This document shows, one piece after another, positions 54,711 to 63,728 of a stretch of 64,000 nt of DNA. Numbering within the stretch: position 1 is the first letter of the stretch; the number at the start of each line of letters is the position of its first letter. The position numbers and the translations under genes are program-made. The notes under the pieces were generated by a model. It had not been told where the DNA came from. It saw only the letters and a program-made list of their open reading frames with translations, and did no database searches. The stretch is taken from positions 1 through 64,000 of the forward strand of contig JAEUJZ010000086.1 in assembly GCA_016794505.1 (NCBI GenBank), read 5' to 3'. The DNA comes from Myxococcales bacterium. GTDB lineage: Bacteria; Myxococcota_A; Polyangia; Palsa-1104; JAEUJZ01.

Positions 54711-56756
54711 ATGTCTACTGAGACAGAACATCGCGAGGCCTGGCTCGACGCAAATCATCGACACCTGTTGGCTGCGATCGAGCGCGTGGGCACGCTGCTA
54801 GAGCAGCACCTGGGTCGGACGCAGCGGCGTGTGCCGCCACCGGGACGAGCGCTGGGATCCCAGGGCGCTGGTGAACCTGGTGGCCACGACGCTGCGCCGC
54901 TGGATCCGAGCCTGCCGCCGCCCGCGCTCGCGGTGCTCGGCAGCGCGTTTTCGCTGACGCCGTTTGAGCGGGATCTTTTGGTGCTGTGCGCCGGGGTTGA
55001 GCTGGATGCCGATCTGCACGCGTGCTGCGCTGCGGCGCAGGGGAACGCGGGGCGAGCTGCTCCGACGTTTGGCTTGGCGTTGGCGGCGCTGCCCGATGGG
55101 CACTGGAGCGCGCTGGCCCCACAGGGCGCGCTGCGTCGCGGCTGCTTGATCGCGGTGCAGCCCGGCGAGAACCTGACGACAAGCCCGCTGCGCATCGAAG
55201 AGCGCGTGCTGCACTTCTTGACGGGCCTTTCTGGTGAGGCGGCGCGGGATGCGCGGCTGTGCAGTCTCTTTTCGCCGCACGGCGCGTCGGCCAGGCTGGC
55301 CCCGTCGCAGGCCGCACTCTCGCGGCGCATCGCGCGGCATGTCGCCGAGGGGAAACAGCGGGACCTGCAGGTGGCGATCTCAGGTGCCGAGGCCACGGAT
55401 CGCAGCGCGGTGGCGGCGGCGGTCTGCGCCGAGCTGGGGCTAGAGCTCTTGACGCTGCGGGCCGGCGATGTGCCGACTTCCGCGGCAGAGCGCGACCTGC
55501 TTGCGCGGCAGTGGCAACGCGAGGTGCTGCTTGAGCGCTGTGCGCTGATCCTTGCGATTGATGAAAGCGAGGACCCAAGCGGCGAAGCGCTGCGCGCTGT
55601 GCTGGCTTTCTGTGAGCGCCTGCCGGGTGTGGTTCTGCTCAGCAGTCGTGATCCGCTGCGCGGTCCGCAGTCTGCGCGGCTGCGCTTTGAACTCAACCGC
55701 CTGAATCGCGAGGAACAGAGCGCGCTGTGGCAGGTGCCGCTCGAATCGGGGCGGACGGCGCTGCGCAGCCCCGAACACCTTGAATCGGTGCTGGCGCATT
55801 TTCGTCTGGGCACGTCCGCGATCGCGACCGCGGCCGAGCACGCAGCAGCGCAGGCGCTGAGCGATCGACCCGAGGATGCAGCGCAAGGCGATGTCGCCGA
55901 TATCGGGCCGCATCTATGGGATGCCTGCCGGCTTCTCGCGCGTCCGCAGCTTGACGCGCTGGCTCAGCGCATCGATAGCGAAGCTGGCTTTGCCGACTTG
56001 GTGCTGCCCGAATCGCAGCAGCAGATCCTGCGCGCGATCGTGGCCCAGCTCCGTCATCAGTTCATCGTCCATCATCGCTGGGGGTTCGCGCGCAGCAGTC
56101 GTGGGCGCGGCATCAGCGCGCTGTTCGTCGGGCCCAGCGGCACCGGCAAGACGCTCGCCGCCGAGGTGCTGGCCAACGAGCTGCGCTTGGACCTGTATCG
56201 TGTCGACCTGTCGCAGGTGGTCAGCAAGTACATCGGCGAGACCGAGAAGAACCTGCGCCGCGTCTTTGATGCTGCAGAGCAGGGCGGTGCCGTGCTGCTG
56301 TTCGACGAGGCGGATGCGCTGTTCGGCAAGCGCAGCGAGGTCAAGGACAGCCACGATCGCTACGCCAACATCGAAGTGAGCTACCTCTTGCAGCGCATGG
56401 AGGCCTATCAGGGCGTCTCGATCCTGACCACCAACCTGCGCGCCGCGCTCGACACCGCGTTTCTTCGCCGCATCCGCTTTGTCGTCAACTTCCCCTTTCC
56501 CAGCGCCAGCCAGCGAGCCGAGATCTGGCGTCGCGCCATTCCACCGACGGCGCCAAGCGAGGGGCTCGATTTCGAAAAGCTTTCCCGGCTCAGTGTCTCG
56601 GGGGGTCACATCGCCAACATTGCGTTGGGAGCGGCCTTTGCGGCCGCAGCAGCCGGCGAGCCGCTGCGCATGAGTCACTTTCAGCAGGCCGCGCGTCTTG
56701 AGTGCGCCAAGATCGAAAACGTCACGGGCGAGCACGAGATCGGCGGCTGGGTATGA
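54711..56756 (+). CDS. AAA+ ATPase with a degenerate first ATPase module
   Basis: About 681 residues. The N-terminal 110 residues are helical (W-L-D-A-N-H-R-H-L-L-A-A-I). A first ATPase-like region at about 215-340 lacks both motifs (A-I-S-G-A-E-A-T-D-R-S where a P-loop is expected, L-I-L-A-I-D-E-S for Walker B). The active AAA domain has Walker A G-P-S-G-T-G-K-T (474-481), Walker B with D532-E533 and a sensor/R-finger region (N-L-R-A-A-L-D-T-A-F-L-R-R-I-R-F). The layout resembles ATPases found with contractile injection systems (Afp15-like) and stand-alone homologues, but no tail genes are nearby. ATG 54711 is a choice among close ATGs. It overlaps the next gene by four bases. Confidence 0.78.
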   Translation: MSTETEHREAWLDANHRHLLAAIERVGTLLEQHLGRTQRRVPPPGRALGSQGAGEPGGHDAAPLDPSLPPPALAVLGSAFSLTPFERDLLVLCAGVELDADLHACCAAAQGNAGRAAPTFGLALAALPDGHWSALAPQGALRRGCLIAVQPGENLTTSPLRIEERVLHFLTGLSGEAARDARLCSLFSPHGASARLAPSQAALSRRIARHVAEGKQRDLQVAISGAEATDRSAVAAAVCAELGLELLTLRAGDVPTSAAERDLLARQWQREVLLERCALILAIDESEDPSGEALRAVLAFCERLPGVVLLSSRDPLRGPQSARLRFELNRLNREEQSALWQVPLESGRTALRSPEHLESVLAHFRLGTSAIATAAEHAAAQALSDRPEDAAQGDVADIGPHLWDACRLLARPQLDALAQRIDSEAGFADLVLPESQQQILRAIVAQLRHQFIVHHRWGFARSSRGRGISALFVGPSGTGKTLAAEVLANELRLDLYRVDLSQVVSKYIGETEKNLRRVFDAAEQGGAVLLFDEADALFGKRSEVKDSHDRYANIEVSYLLQRMEAYQGVSILTTNLRAALDTAFLRRIRFVVNFPFPSASQRAEIWRRAIPPTAPSEGLDFEKLSRLSVSGGHIANIALGAAFAAAAAGEPLRMSHFQQAARLECAKIENVTGEHEIGGWV

Positions 56757-58228
56757 GCGACGAAACCATCGCGCTCGAAGAAGGCCAGCGGCTGTCGCGC
56801 TCGCGGCTGTGGGATTGGCAGCGCCGCTATTTCATGAGCCAAGGTGCCGCCGCCTGGCAGAGCGGTACGGTGCCGCACTACGTGACCAGCAACACGTTCA
56901 TGGCCGACGCCTACGCCCAGACGGTGCTGGGATTCTTGCGCGATAGCGCAGCACAGATCGATCGCGGACAGCCGGTCTATCTGATCGAGCTGGGCGCGGG
57001 CATCGGCCGCTTTGGCTTCCACTTTCTTGTGTGCTTCTTTGAGCGGCTTGCGCAGTCCCCGCTTGCTGGGCTTGCCGTCACCTATGTGCTGAGCGATCTG
57101 GCCCCGGCCAACGTCGACTTCTATCTGTCCCATCCGCAGCTTCGGCCCTATTTCGATGCGGGGCGGCTCGACTGTGCCGTGTTCGATGCGACGCGCGACA
57201 GCGAGCTTGCCCTGCGCAAGAGCGGCGTCACGCTGTCACCCGCTGGCCTGCGCAATCCCCTGGTGATCCTTGCCAACTATTTCTTCGACGGCGTGCCGGC
57301 GGACGCGTTCTCGCTCGTCGAAGATCGTCTTTACGAAGAGCTTGTGAGCCTGCGCGTGCTGGGGCCGATCGCCGATCGCGACGATCCTGCGCTGTTGCAG
57401 CACGTCGAGCTTGACCACGCGTCACGGCCCGCAGCGCTTCCGTATTACGGCGATGCGCAGTGGGATCGCATCCTCGATGTCTATGCCCAGCGCGGCGGCA
57501 AGGGTCGCTTCCTGTTTCCCTGCGCAGCGCTTGCGTGTCTCGCGCGGCTGCGAGCGCTCCTCGATCCAAACCGCGGGACGGCGCCGAGCTTTTTGCTGCT
57601 ATCGGCGGACAAGGGGGCGCATGCGCTCTCGGACGTGCTCGGCCAGGGCGCGTCGCTCACGGTGCATGGCAGCTTCTCGCTGCTCGTCAACTATCACGCT
57701 ATCGCCGAGTGGGTGCGCGGGCTCGGCGGGCTGTCGCTGCACACCGATCATCGTCAGGGCAGCCTGAGCCTAAACGCCTTTGTCCTTCCGGCCCAGCTCG
57801 GGGATGGCGCAGCGGTCGAGACGCGGCGGGCCTTTGCCGATGCCATCGCCTGCGGGGGGCCCGATGACCTGTTTCTCGTCAAAAAGGCGCTCGACTATCG
57901 CTACGAGACGCTGACCGTCGAGCAAGCTCTGGCGCTTATCCGCATTACCGCATACGACGCCAAGATCTTTTGCGGCTGTATACCGGTCTTGCGGGAAGCG
58001 CTCTTGCGCAACGCGGCGTCTTCACCGCTTTCGGCCGACATCCTTTCGGCGCTGGCCTTGGTACGCGCTCGCTTCTTTTCGATCGGCGAAGCCGATGAGC
58101 TGGGCGCCGATCTTGCCGACTTTTTCGCGTCGCTGGATCAAGCTGGCAGCGCATACGCCCAGCCTGCCGTGCGGGGCCATCGCTTCGCGACGCTGCGCAT
58201 CCTGCCGGCGCCTCTTATTCAGAGATAA
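56753..58228 (+). CDS. SAM-dependent methyltransferase-like protein coupled to the AAA+ ATPase
   Basis: 491 residues. Motif I is Y-L-I-E-L-G-A-G-I-G-R-F-G, a clear SAM-binding loop, and a later T-Y-V-L-S-D-L-A-P-A-N strand fits motif II. The following A-N-Y-F-F-D-G-V segment fits the acceptor-side motif of the MidA-like group. The C-terminal 180 residues are helical and unrecognised. The ATG overlaps the ATPase stop (ATGA), so the pair is made together. Protein arginine or other protein methylation is possible; no target is visible. Ends at an AT-rich convergent block. Confidence 0.72.
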   Translation: MSDETIALEEGQRLSRSRLWDWQRRYFMSQGAAAWQSGTVPHYVTSNTFMADAYAQTVLGFLRDSAAQIDRGQPVYLIELGAGIGRFGFHFLVCFFERLAQSPLAGLAVTYVLSDLAPANVDFYLSHPQLRPYFDAGRLDCAVFDATRDSELALRKSGVTLSPAGLRNPLVILANYFFDGVPADAFSLVEDRLYEELVSLRVLGPIADRDDPALLQHVELDHASRPAALPYYGDAQWDRILDVYAQRGGKGRFLFPCAALACLARLRALLDPNRGTAPSFLLLSADKGAHALSDVLGQGASLTVHGSFSLLVNYHAIAEWVRGLGGLSLHTDHRQGSLSLNAFVLPAQLGDGAAVETRRAFADAIACGGPDDLFLVKKALDYRYETLTVEQALALIRITAYDAKIFCGCIPVLREALLRNAASSPLSADILSALALVRARFFSIGEADELGADLADFFASLDQAGSAYAQPAVRGHRFATLRILPAPLIQR

Positions 58229-58325
58229 ATAAACGTGATTTTTGTGTTGATCAAATGTGTTGATTTATAATTTTGCAAAAGATGTATTTTTACTTCGGTC
58301 TTTATTGCCTGTTACTACAACGCGG
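58229..58325. other. AT-rich convergent intergenic block
   Basis: The gap between the methyltransferase (+) and coaE (-) is strongly AT-rich and contains the direct repeat tgtgttgat at 58243-58251 and 58256-58264. I see no strong hairpin. It is probably a terminator region comparable with those at 13044, 21652 and 41358. Confidence 0.4.
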
Positions 58326-58984
<659 letters not shown>

Positions 58985-58985
<1 letters not shown>

Positions 58986-59440
58986 TACAGCGAGCAGCCG
59001 GCCGGCAGGTTCGCCAGGCAGGCGCTCGGCACGCAGCCATAGGCTTGGAAGGCGGTATCGAATTGGCAGACCGCGCCTTCACCGCAGACGGTTGCACCCA
59101 TGTCGGGGTTGCAGGGGAACGTGCAGAAGTACGCCCTCTTTTGCGCCGCCGCGGCAAAGGAGCACAGGCTGGCCTCTTTGGTGCCGCTCGGGCAGTCGGT
59201 GTGTTCGATGCAGAACTGCCCAACGCCTTTGCTGTTGCCCGTGTCGCCGACCTTGCCGCAGCACGACGTAAAGGCCAGATCGCGCGACATTCCGCCTCCC
59301 ATGTCCGCGCCGCTGGAGCCGCTGCCGGGGCAGCCGCTTTGCGACAGCGTCGTGACGCCCAAGATCAAGGCCCAAGTAGCCAGGCCAGCGACGGAGACAA
59401 CACCCAGAACACGAGCAGGTTTTACAGACATGGGGCGCAT
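58985..59440 (-). CDS. small Cys-rich secreted/lipoprotein, function unknown
   Basis: 151 residues. A hydrophobic N terminus (V-L-G-V-V-S-V-A-G-L-A-T-W-A-L-I-L-G) is followed by S-Q-S-G-C-P, which could be a weak lipobox. About 11 further cysteines follow, with patterns C-C-G-K, C-I-E-H-T-D-C-P-S-G and C-F/T-P-C-N. The H-T-D-C-P-S-G stretch is common in myxobacterial Cys-rich surface proteins. Starts at 59440 and 59431 are both possible. It is coupled to coaE and divergent from cstA. Confidence 0.66.
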
Positions 59441-59515
59441 CCTACGAAGCGCGCCTGCGCACGGTCAAATTCTGCGGGCTGGAGTTGCCTGGGGCACTTA
59501 TGAAACAGTTCAAAA

Positions 59516-61318
59516 ATGCGGATACACGCTCTTCCGATCTTTCTTGCGACGCTGTGCGTGTTGGCCATCGCGTACCGTTTCTATTCCGCGTTTATCGCCG
59601 CCAAGGTGCTCGGGCTCGACGCCGATCGGCAGACGCCGGCCCACGCGCGGGCCGATGGCAAGGACTATGTGCCGACGCATCGCTGGGTGCTCTTCGGCCA
59701 TCACTTCGCGGCAATCACCGGGGCCGGGCCGCTCATCGGGCCGGTCTTGGCGGCGCAGTTTGGCTTCCTGCCGGGGCTGTTGTGGATCTTGATCGGCGTG
59801 ACACTCGGCGGCGCGGTCCATGACTTCGTCGTCTTGTCGGCCAGCGTCCGCCACGGCGGTCGATCCCTGGCTGCGCTCGCCCGCGACGAGCTAGGCCCGG
59901 CCGTCGGCGTCGTCGCCACCATCGCCATCTTTTTCACCGTGACGATCGCCATCTCGGCCATGGGCTTTGCCGTCGTCAAGATCCTCGAAGGCAGCCCATG
60001 GGCGACGTTCACCATCGGCATGACCATCCCCATCGCGCTGATCATGGGCCTGATGATGCGAGGCGATGGCCACGGTACGGGCGCGCTGCGGCGAGCCTCG
60101 ATCGTCGGCGTCGTGCTGCTGCTGTTTTCCGTCGTCTTTGGCGAGCGCGTTGCCGCCTCGTCATTTGCCGCGGCCTTTACCTTCAAGTTTCCGACGCTGG
60201 TCGCGCTGATCGCCGCCTATGGTTTTTTCGCGTCGGTGCTGCCGGTGTGGCTGCTTTTGGTGCCGCGCGACTACCTGTCTTCGTACATGAAGCTGTCGAC
60301 GCTGTTTGGCCTGGTGCTGGCCATCATGATCATCAACCCCGAGCTGAAGCTCGATCCGCTGACGCCGTTTGTCTTCGGCGGTGGGCCGATCATCAAAGGC
60401 AAGGTCTTCCCCTTCGTCTTTATCACCGTCGCCTGCGGCGCCATCAGCGGCTTCCATTCGCTGATCGCGTCGGGCACCACGCCCAAGCTCATCGATCGCG
60501 AGACCGACTGTCGGCCTATCGGCTATGGCGCCATGCTGCTTGAGGGCCTGGTCGGCGTCACTTCGCTCGTCGCTGCGGCCTGCTTGCATCCGGCGGATTA
60601 CTTCGCGATCAACGTGCCGCCGGCCGTCTTTGCCAAGCTCGGCTTGCACCCCGTCGAGCTCGATCTGTTGTCGCGCCTCGTCGGCGAAGAGCTAGCCGGA
60701 CGCACGGGCGGCTCGGTGTCACTGGCCGCGGGCATCGCGACGATCTTTGGCCAGCTACCGGTGTTTCAGAAGCTGCTCGGCTACTTCTATCACTTCATCG
60801 TCATGTTCGAGGCCGTCTTCATCTTGACCACCGTCGATGCTGGCACCCGCGTCGCGCGCTTCTTGGTCCAGGACATCCTGGGCCGCACGATCAGCCCGCG
60901 CTTTGCTCGCCACGACGATGCGCTGGGCGTGTGGCTGTCGTCGGGGGTTGTCGTTGCGCTGTGGGGCGGCTTTCTGTACTTCGGCACCATCGCGACGCTG
61001 TGGCCGATGCTCGGCATTGCCAATCAGCTCCTTGCGAGCACGGCGCTGGCCGTTGGGACGGCCGTCATCTTGCGCCTGAACCCGCAGAACCGTCGCCGCG
61101 CCTGGGTCACAGCCGGGCCCCTTCTGGTCGTCGGTACCACGACGCTGTCGGCTGGCTGGCAGAGCATCTTTGGCATCTTCCTCAAGCTGCCGAGTCGCCC
61201 GCAAGCCATCGTCGACACCGCCTGTACCGCCATCTTGATGATCTGCGCCCTGTGTGTCTTCGTGGCCCTGCTGCGCCGCGTCCTGCGCCCGGCGCGTCCC
61301 GAGTCCGTCGCGGCCTGA
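59516..61318 (+). CDS. cstA: CstA-family carbon starvation protein / peptide or pyruvate transporter
   Basis: 600 residues with about 16 membrane segments. The family signature near the start is P-T-H-R-W-V-L-F-G-H-H-F-A-A-I-T-G-A-G-P, followed by I-G-P-V-L-A-A-Q-F-G. Later come G-F-H-S-L-I-A-S-G-T-T and M-F-E-A-V-F-I-L-T-T-V-D-A-G-T-R-V. In enterobacteria CstA and YjiY import peptides or pyruvate. It is shorter than the 700-residue E. coli protein, as in other proteobacterial homologues. No regulator is adjacent; about 75 bases separate it from the divergent lipoprotein gene. Confidence 0.92.
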   Translation: MRIHALPIFLATLCVLAIAYRFYSAFIAAKVLGLDADRQTPAHARADGKDYVPTHRWVLFGHHFAAITGAGPLIGPVLAAQFGFLPGLLWILIGVTLGGAVHDFVVLSASVRHGGRSLAALARDELGPAVGVVATIAIFFTVTIAISAMGFAVVKILEGSPWATFTIGMTIPIALIMGLMMRGDGHGTGALRRASIVGVVLLLFSVVFGERVAASSFAAAFTFKFPTLVALIAAYGFFASVLPVWLLLVPRDYLSSYMKLSTLFGLVLAIMIINPELKLDPLTPFVFGGGPIIKGKVFPFVFITVACGAISGFHSLIASGTTPKLIDRETDCRPIGYGAMLLEGLVGVTSLVAAACLHPADYFAINVPPAVFAKLGLHPVELDLLSRLVGEELAGRTGGSVSLAAGIATIFGQLPVFQKLLGYFYHFIVMFEAVFILTTVDAGTRVARFLVQDILGRTISPRFARHDDALGVWLSSGVVVALWGGFLYFGTIATLWPMLGIANQLLASTALAVGTAVILRLNPQNRRRAWVTAGPLLVVGTTTLSAGWQSIFGIFLKLPSRPQAIVDTACTAILMICALCVFVALLRRVLRPARPESVAA

Positions 61319-61596
61319 CCCCATACCGCGCGTTCTAAGCCGCCGGATCGCTTCGTGTGATGCAATTTTTTCGTTACGGCCCCTTCGGAGTCGCACCGGG
61401 TTCTTGTCCATTTTGACCCGGCGACCATGGAGCGTGTGGAGCCGAGCACACATCGCGATTCAGTGCGGGCGGGGTGGCTTGTCCGCAGGGGGATGCGCCC
61501 GCGCTGGATGGCTTTTGATACAGTAGGTTGCTATTTGTGCGTCTGCTCCGCTGCTCCTAGCGGCGCCCCCAAAACCCACGACCCCCTGGAGTCTTC

Positions 61597-62496
61597 ATGA
61601 GCATCGTGATCAACACGCCCAACGGAAACATCGGTCGCGCTCTGGCTGAACAGCTTCTGAATACCGGCGAGACCCTTACGGTCATCAGCCGCACCGCCGA
61701 CAAAGTCGCGCCTCTTATCGAGCGCGGCGCCCGCTTGGTGCAGGGCTCGATCGACGACGCAGCCACCTTGGATCAGGCGCTGCACGGGGCTCGGGCGCTG
61801 TTCTGGCTGACGCCGCCCGTCGGTCGTCCCGACTTTAAGGTCTGGGCCACCGCCGCCGGAGCCGCCGCTGCTGCGGCCGCCGAAAAGCACGGCGTCAAGA
61901 CCGTGGTCATGGTATCAAGCGTCGGCGCCCAGACCGGCGACGGCACGGGCCCGGTCAGCATCCTGCGCAGCGTCGAAAACGAGTTCCAGGCGCACGTGCC
62001 CAACTTCGTCGCGCTGCGCGCCGGGTTCTTCATGGAAAACCTGCTGATGAACCTGCAGTCGATCGGCTCGGGGACGATCTATATGCCGATCCCGGCGGAT
62101 GTGCCGGCTCCGATGGTGGCGACGCGCGACATCGCGATGATGGCGGCTTCGTACCTTTTGTGTGATGGCTGGCGCGGCCACCACATCGTCGGGGTTCACG
62201 GTCCCAAGGATCTGACGCAGAACCAGGTGGTCGCCGAGCTTTCTCGGGTGCTGGGCAAGACCGTGCGATATCAGCAGGTTCCCGTCGAAGCCGCCAAGCA
62301 AGCCATGCTAGGGTTCGGCATGCCTGAGTTCGCCGTAAACATCTTTGGCGAGATGTACCAAGCGATCGTCGACGGTCGCATGCGCTCGGCCGAGCCGCGG
62401 ACACCGCAGACGACCACGACGACCACGCTGCGCGAGTTCATCGCCACTGTGATCAAGCCCGCCCTGGCTGGCTCTGGCACGCAGAGCGCCAGCTAG
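61597..62496 (+). CDS. NmrA-like NAD(P)-binding protein
   Basis: 299 residues, an atypical SDR. The NAD(P) motif is T-P-N-G-N-I-G-R-A-L (in place of G-x-x-G-x-x-G), with V-S-S-V-G-A-Q-T-G after the fourth strand and L-R-A-G-F-F-M-E-N near the active side. This matches NmrA/HSCARG or quinone-reductase QorB-like sugar-nucleotide-like reductases. The usual YxxxK is lacking. Substrate unknown. GGAG lies six bases before the ATG. The 278-base gap after cstA holds no obvious gene. Confidence 0.8.
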   Translation: MSIVINTPNGNIGRALAEQLLNTGETLTVISRTADKVAPLIERGARLVQGSIDDAATLDQALHGARALFWLTPPVGRPDFKVWATAAGAAAAAAAEKHGVKTVVMVSSVGAQTGDGTGPVSILRSVENEFQAHVPNFVALRAGFFMENLLMNLQSIGSGTIYMPIPADVPAPMVATRDIAMMAASYLLCDGWRGHHIVGVHGPKDLTQNQVVAELSRVLGKTVRYQQVPVEAAKQAMLGFGMPEFAVNIFGEMYQAIVDGRMRSAEPRTPQTTTTTTLREFIATVIKPALAGSGTQSAS

Positions 62497-62570
62497 TCGC
62501 CAGCGAGACGCAACCCCCAACACGCTCCGCGTACCAAGCGCACAGACGAATGAGCAGGGAGGCATCGAAC

Positions 62571-63674
62571 ATGGAGCCGCTGCGGCCGGGAGATCGCGTG
62601 GCCTTACTCACCTCGGGCGGGGATGCGCCAGGCATGAACGCTGCGCTGCGTGCAGCCGCCAAGGTCGGCACGGCCCTAGGCCTTGAGATGCTCGGAGTGG
62701 AAGAGGGGTACAAGGGGCTGATGGAAGGCCGCGTACGGGCGCTCGGCTTGCGGGCGCTCGACGAGGCGGCGCGACGCGGCGGGACGCTTCTGGGCAGCGC
62801 ACGCAGCAAGCGCTTCATGACCGCCGAGGGCCAGGCGCAGGCGCACGAGTCGATCCGCGCGACCCGACTGTCAGGCTTGATCGTTCTCGGGGGCAATGGC
62901 TCGCTCGCTGGGGCGCGCTCGCTGCACGGCACGACGTGCTTTGATGGCCGCCCACTGCGCATCGTCGGCCTGCCGGCGTCGATCGACAACGACATCGCCT
63001 GCACGGGCATGGCCCTTGGCGTCGATACGGCGATGAACACCATCGTCGAAGCCTGCGATCGCATCGCCGACACAGCAGGCAGCCACCAGCGCACCTTCAT
63101 CGTCGAAGTAATGGGCAGAGACTGCGGCTATCTGGCCATGGTGGCGGGCTTGGCGGCGCAGGCCGATGTCGTCTTGTTTCCCGAGGCGGGCAAGGCAGAG
63201 AGCGCCGTCGTCGAGCACGTCATGTCGGCCATCGACTCGGCCTATGCTCGGCAAGGGGGGCGTCGACATGTGCTGGTGATCAAGAGCGAGGGCCTGAAGA
63301 TCGAGTCGAACCGCTTGAAGCAGCTTGTCGACGAGCAGCTAGGCCAGCGCTATCCCGAAGGCCACATTGATACGCGTGTGACGGTGCTGGGGCATGTCGT
63401 GCGCGGTGGCTCGCCAACGGCGTTCGATCGCATGCTGGCGACGCGCTTGGCCAACGTCGCGGTGCGGGCGCTGCACGCGGGGGAAGATCAGGTGATGGCC
63501 GGCTGGTCTCAGCCACTGCAGAGCCGCACGCCTTCGCCCTTCGATCCCCACGTGACGCTGTGGCCGCTGGACGACGTCCTGCGCGAGACGGGCAAGCTGC
63601 AGAGCGGCGATAACTCGCTGGTGCGCTGGCGCGTGCAGGCACTGTCGCAGGCAGAAAAGATCCTGCACCAATAG
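62571..63674 (+). CDS. pfkA: 6-phosphofructokinase with G-G-N-G-S motif
   Basis: 367 residues. S-G-G-D-A-P-G-M-N (residues 15-23) binds nucleotide and D139 in S-I-D-N-D is the catalytic aspartate. V-M-G-R-D-C-G-Y-L-A and V-R-G-G-S-P-T-A-F-D are family landmarks. In most bacterial enzymes the Mg site reads G-G-D-G-S; here it is L-G-G-N109-G-S. The variant occurs in a known paralogue group, so phosphoryl donor and activity are not certain. AGGGAGG lies eight bases before ATG 62571, which is chosen over ATG 62550. Glycolysis enzyme. Confidence 0.9.
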   Translation: MEPLRPGDRVALLTSGGDAPGMNAALRAAAKVGTALGLEMLGVEEGYKGLMEGRVRALGLRALDEAARRGGTLLGSARSKRFMTAEGQAQAHESIRATRLSGLIVLGGNGSLAGARSLHGTTCFDGRPLRIVGLPASIDNDIACTGMALGVDTAMNTIVEACDRIADTAGSHQRTFIVEVMGRDCGYLAMVAGLAAQADVVLFPEAGKAESAVVEHVMSAIDSAYARQGGRRHVLVIKSEGLKIESNRLKQLVDEQLGQRYPEGHIDTRVTVLGHVVRGGSPTAFDRMLATRLANVAVRALHAGEDQVMAGWSQPLQSRTPSPFDPHVTLWPLDDVLRETGKLQSGDNSLVRWRVQALSQAEKILHQ

Positions 63675-63693
63675 CCTGCCCGCCTGACGAAGG

Positions 63694-63719
63694 CCCGCCC
63701 CGTCTCGCCGGGACGGGCG
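63694..63719. terminator. GC-rich hairpin between pfkA and the heptad-repeat gene
   Basis: cccgtc (63699-63704) pairs with gacggg (63712-63717) around a seven-base loop; the stem can extend past a bulge. It lies in the 54-base gap between two convergent genes. No T-run, so efficiency is uncertain. Confidence 0.35.
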
Positions 63720-63728
63720 CGCCAGGGG

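Noticed and set aside
54711..58228. Part of a contractile injection system
   Set aside because: The ATPase resembles eCIS ATPases, but no sheath, tube, baseplate or spike genes are in the window.
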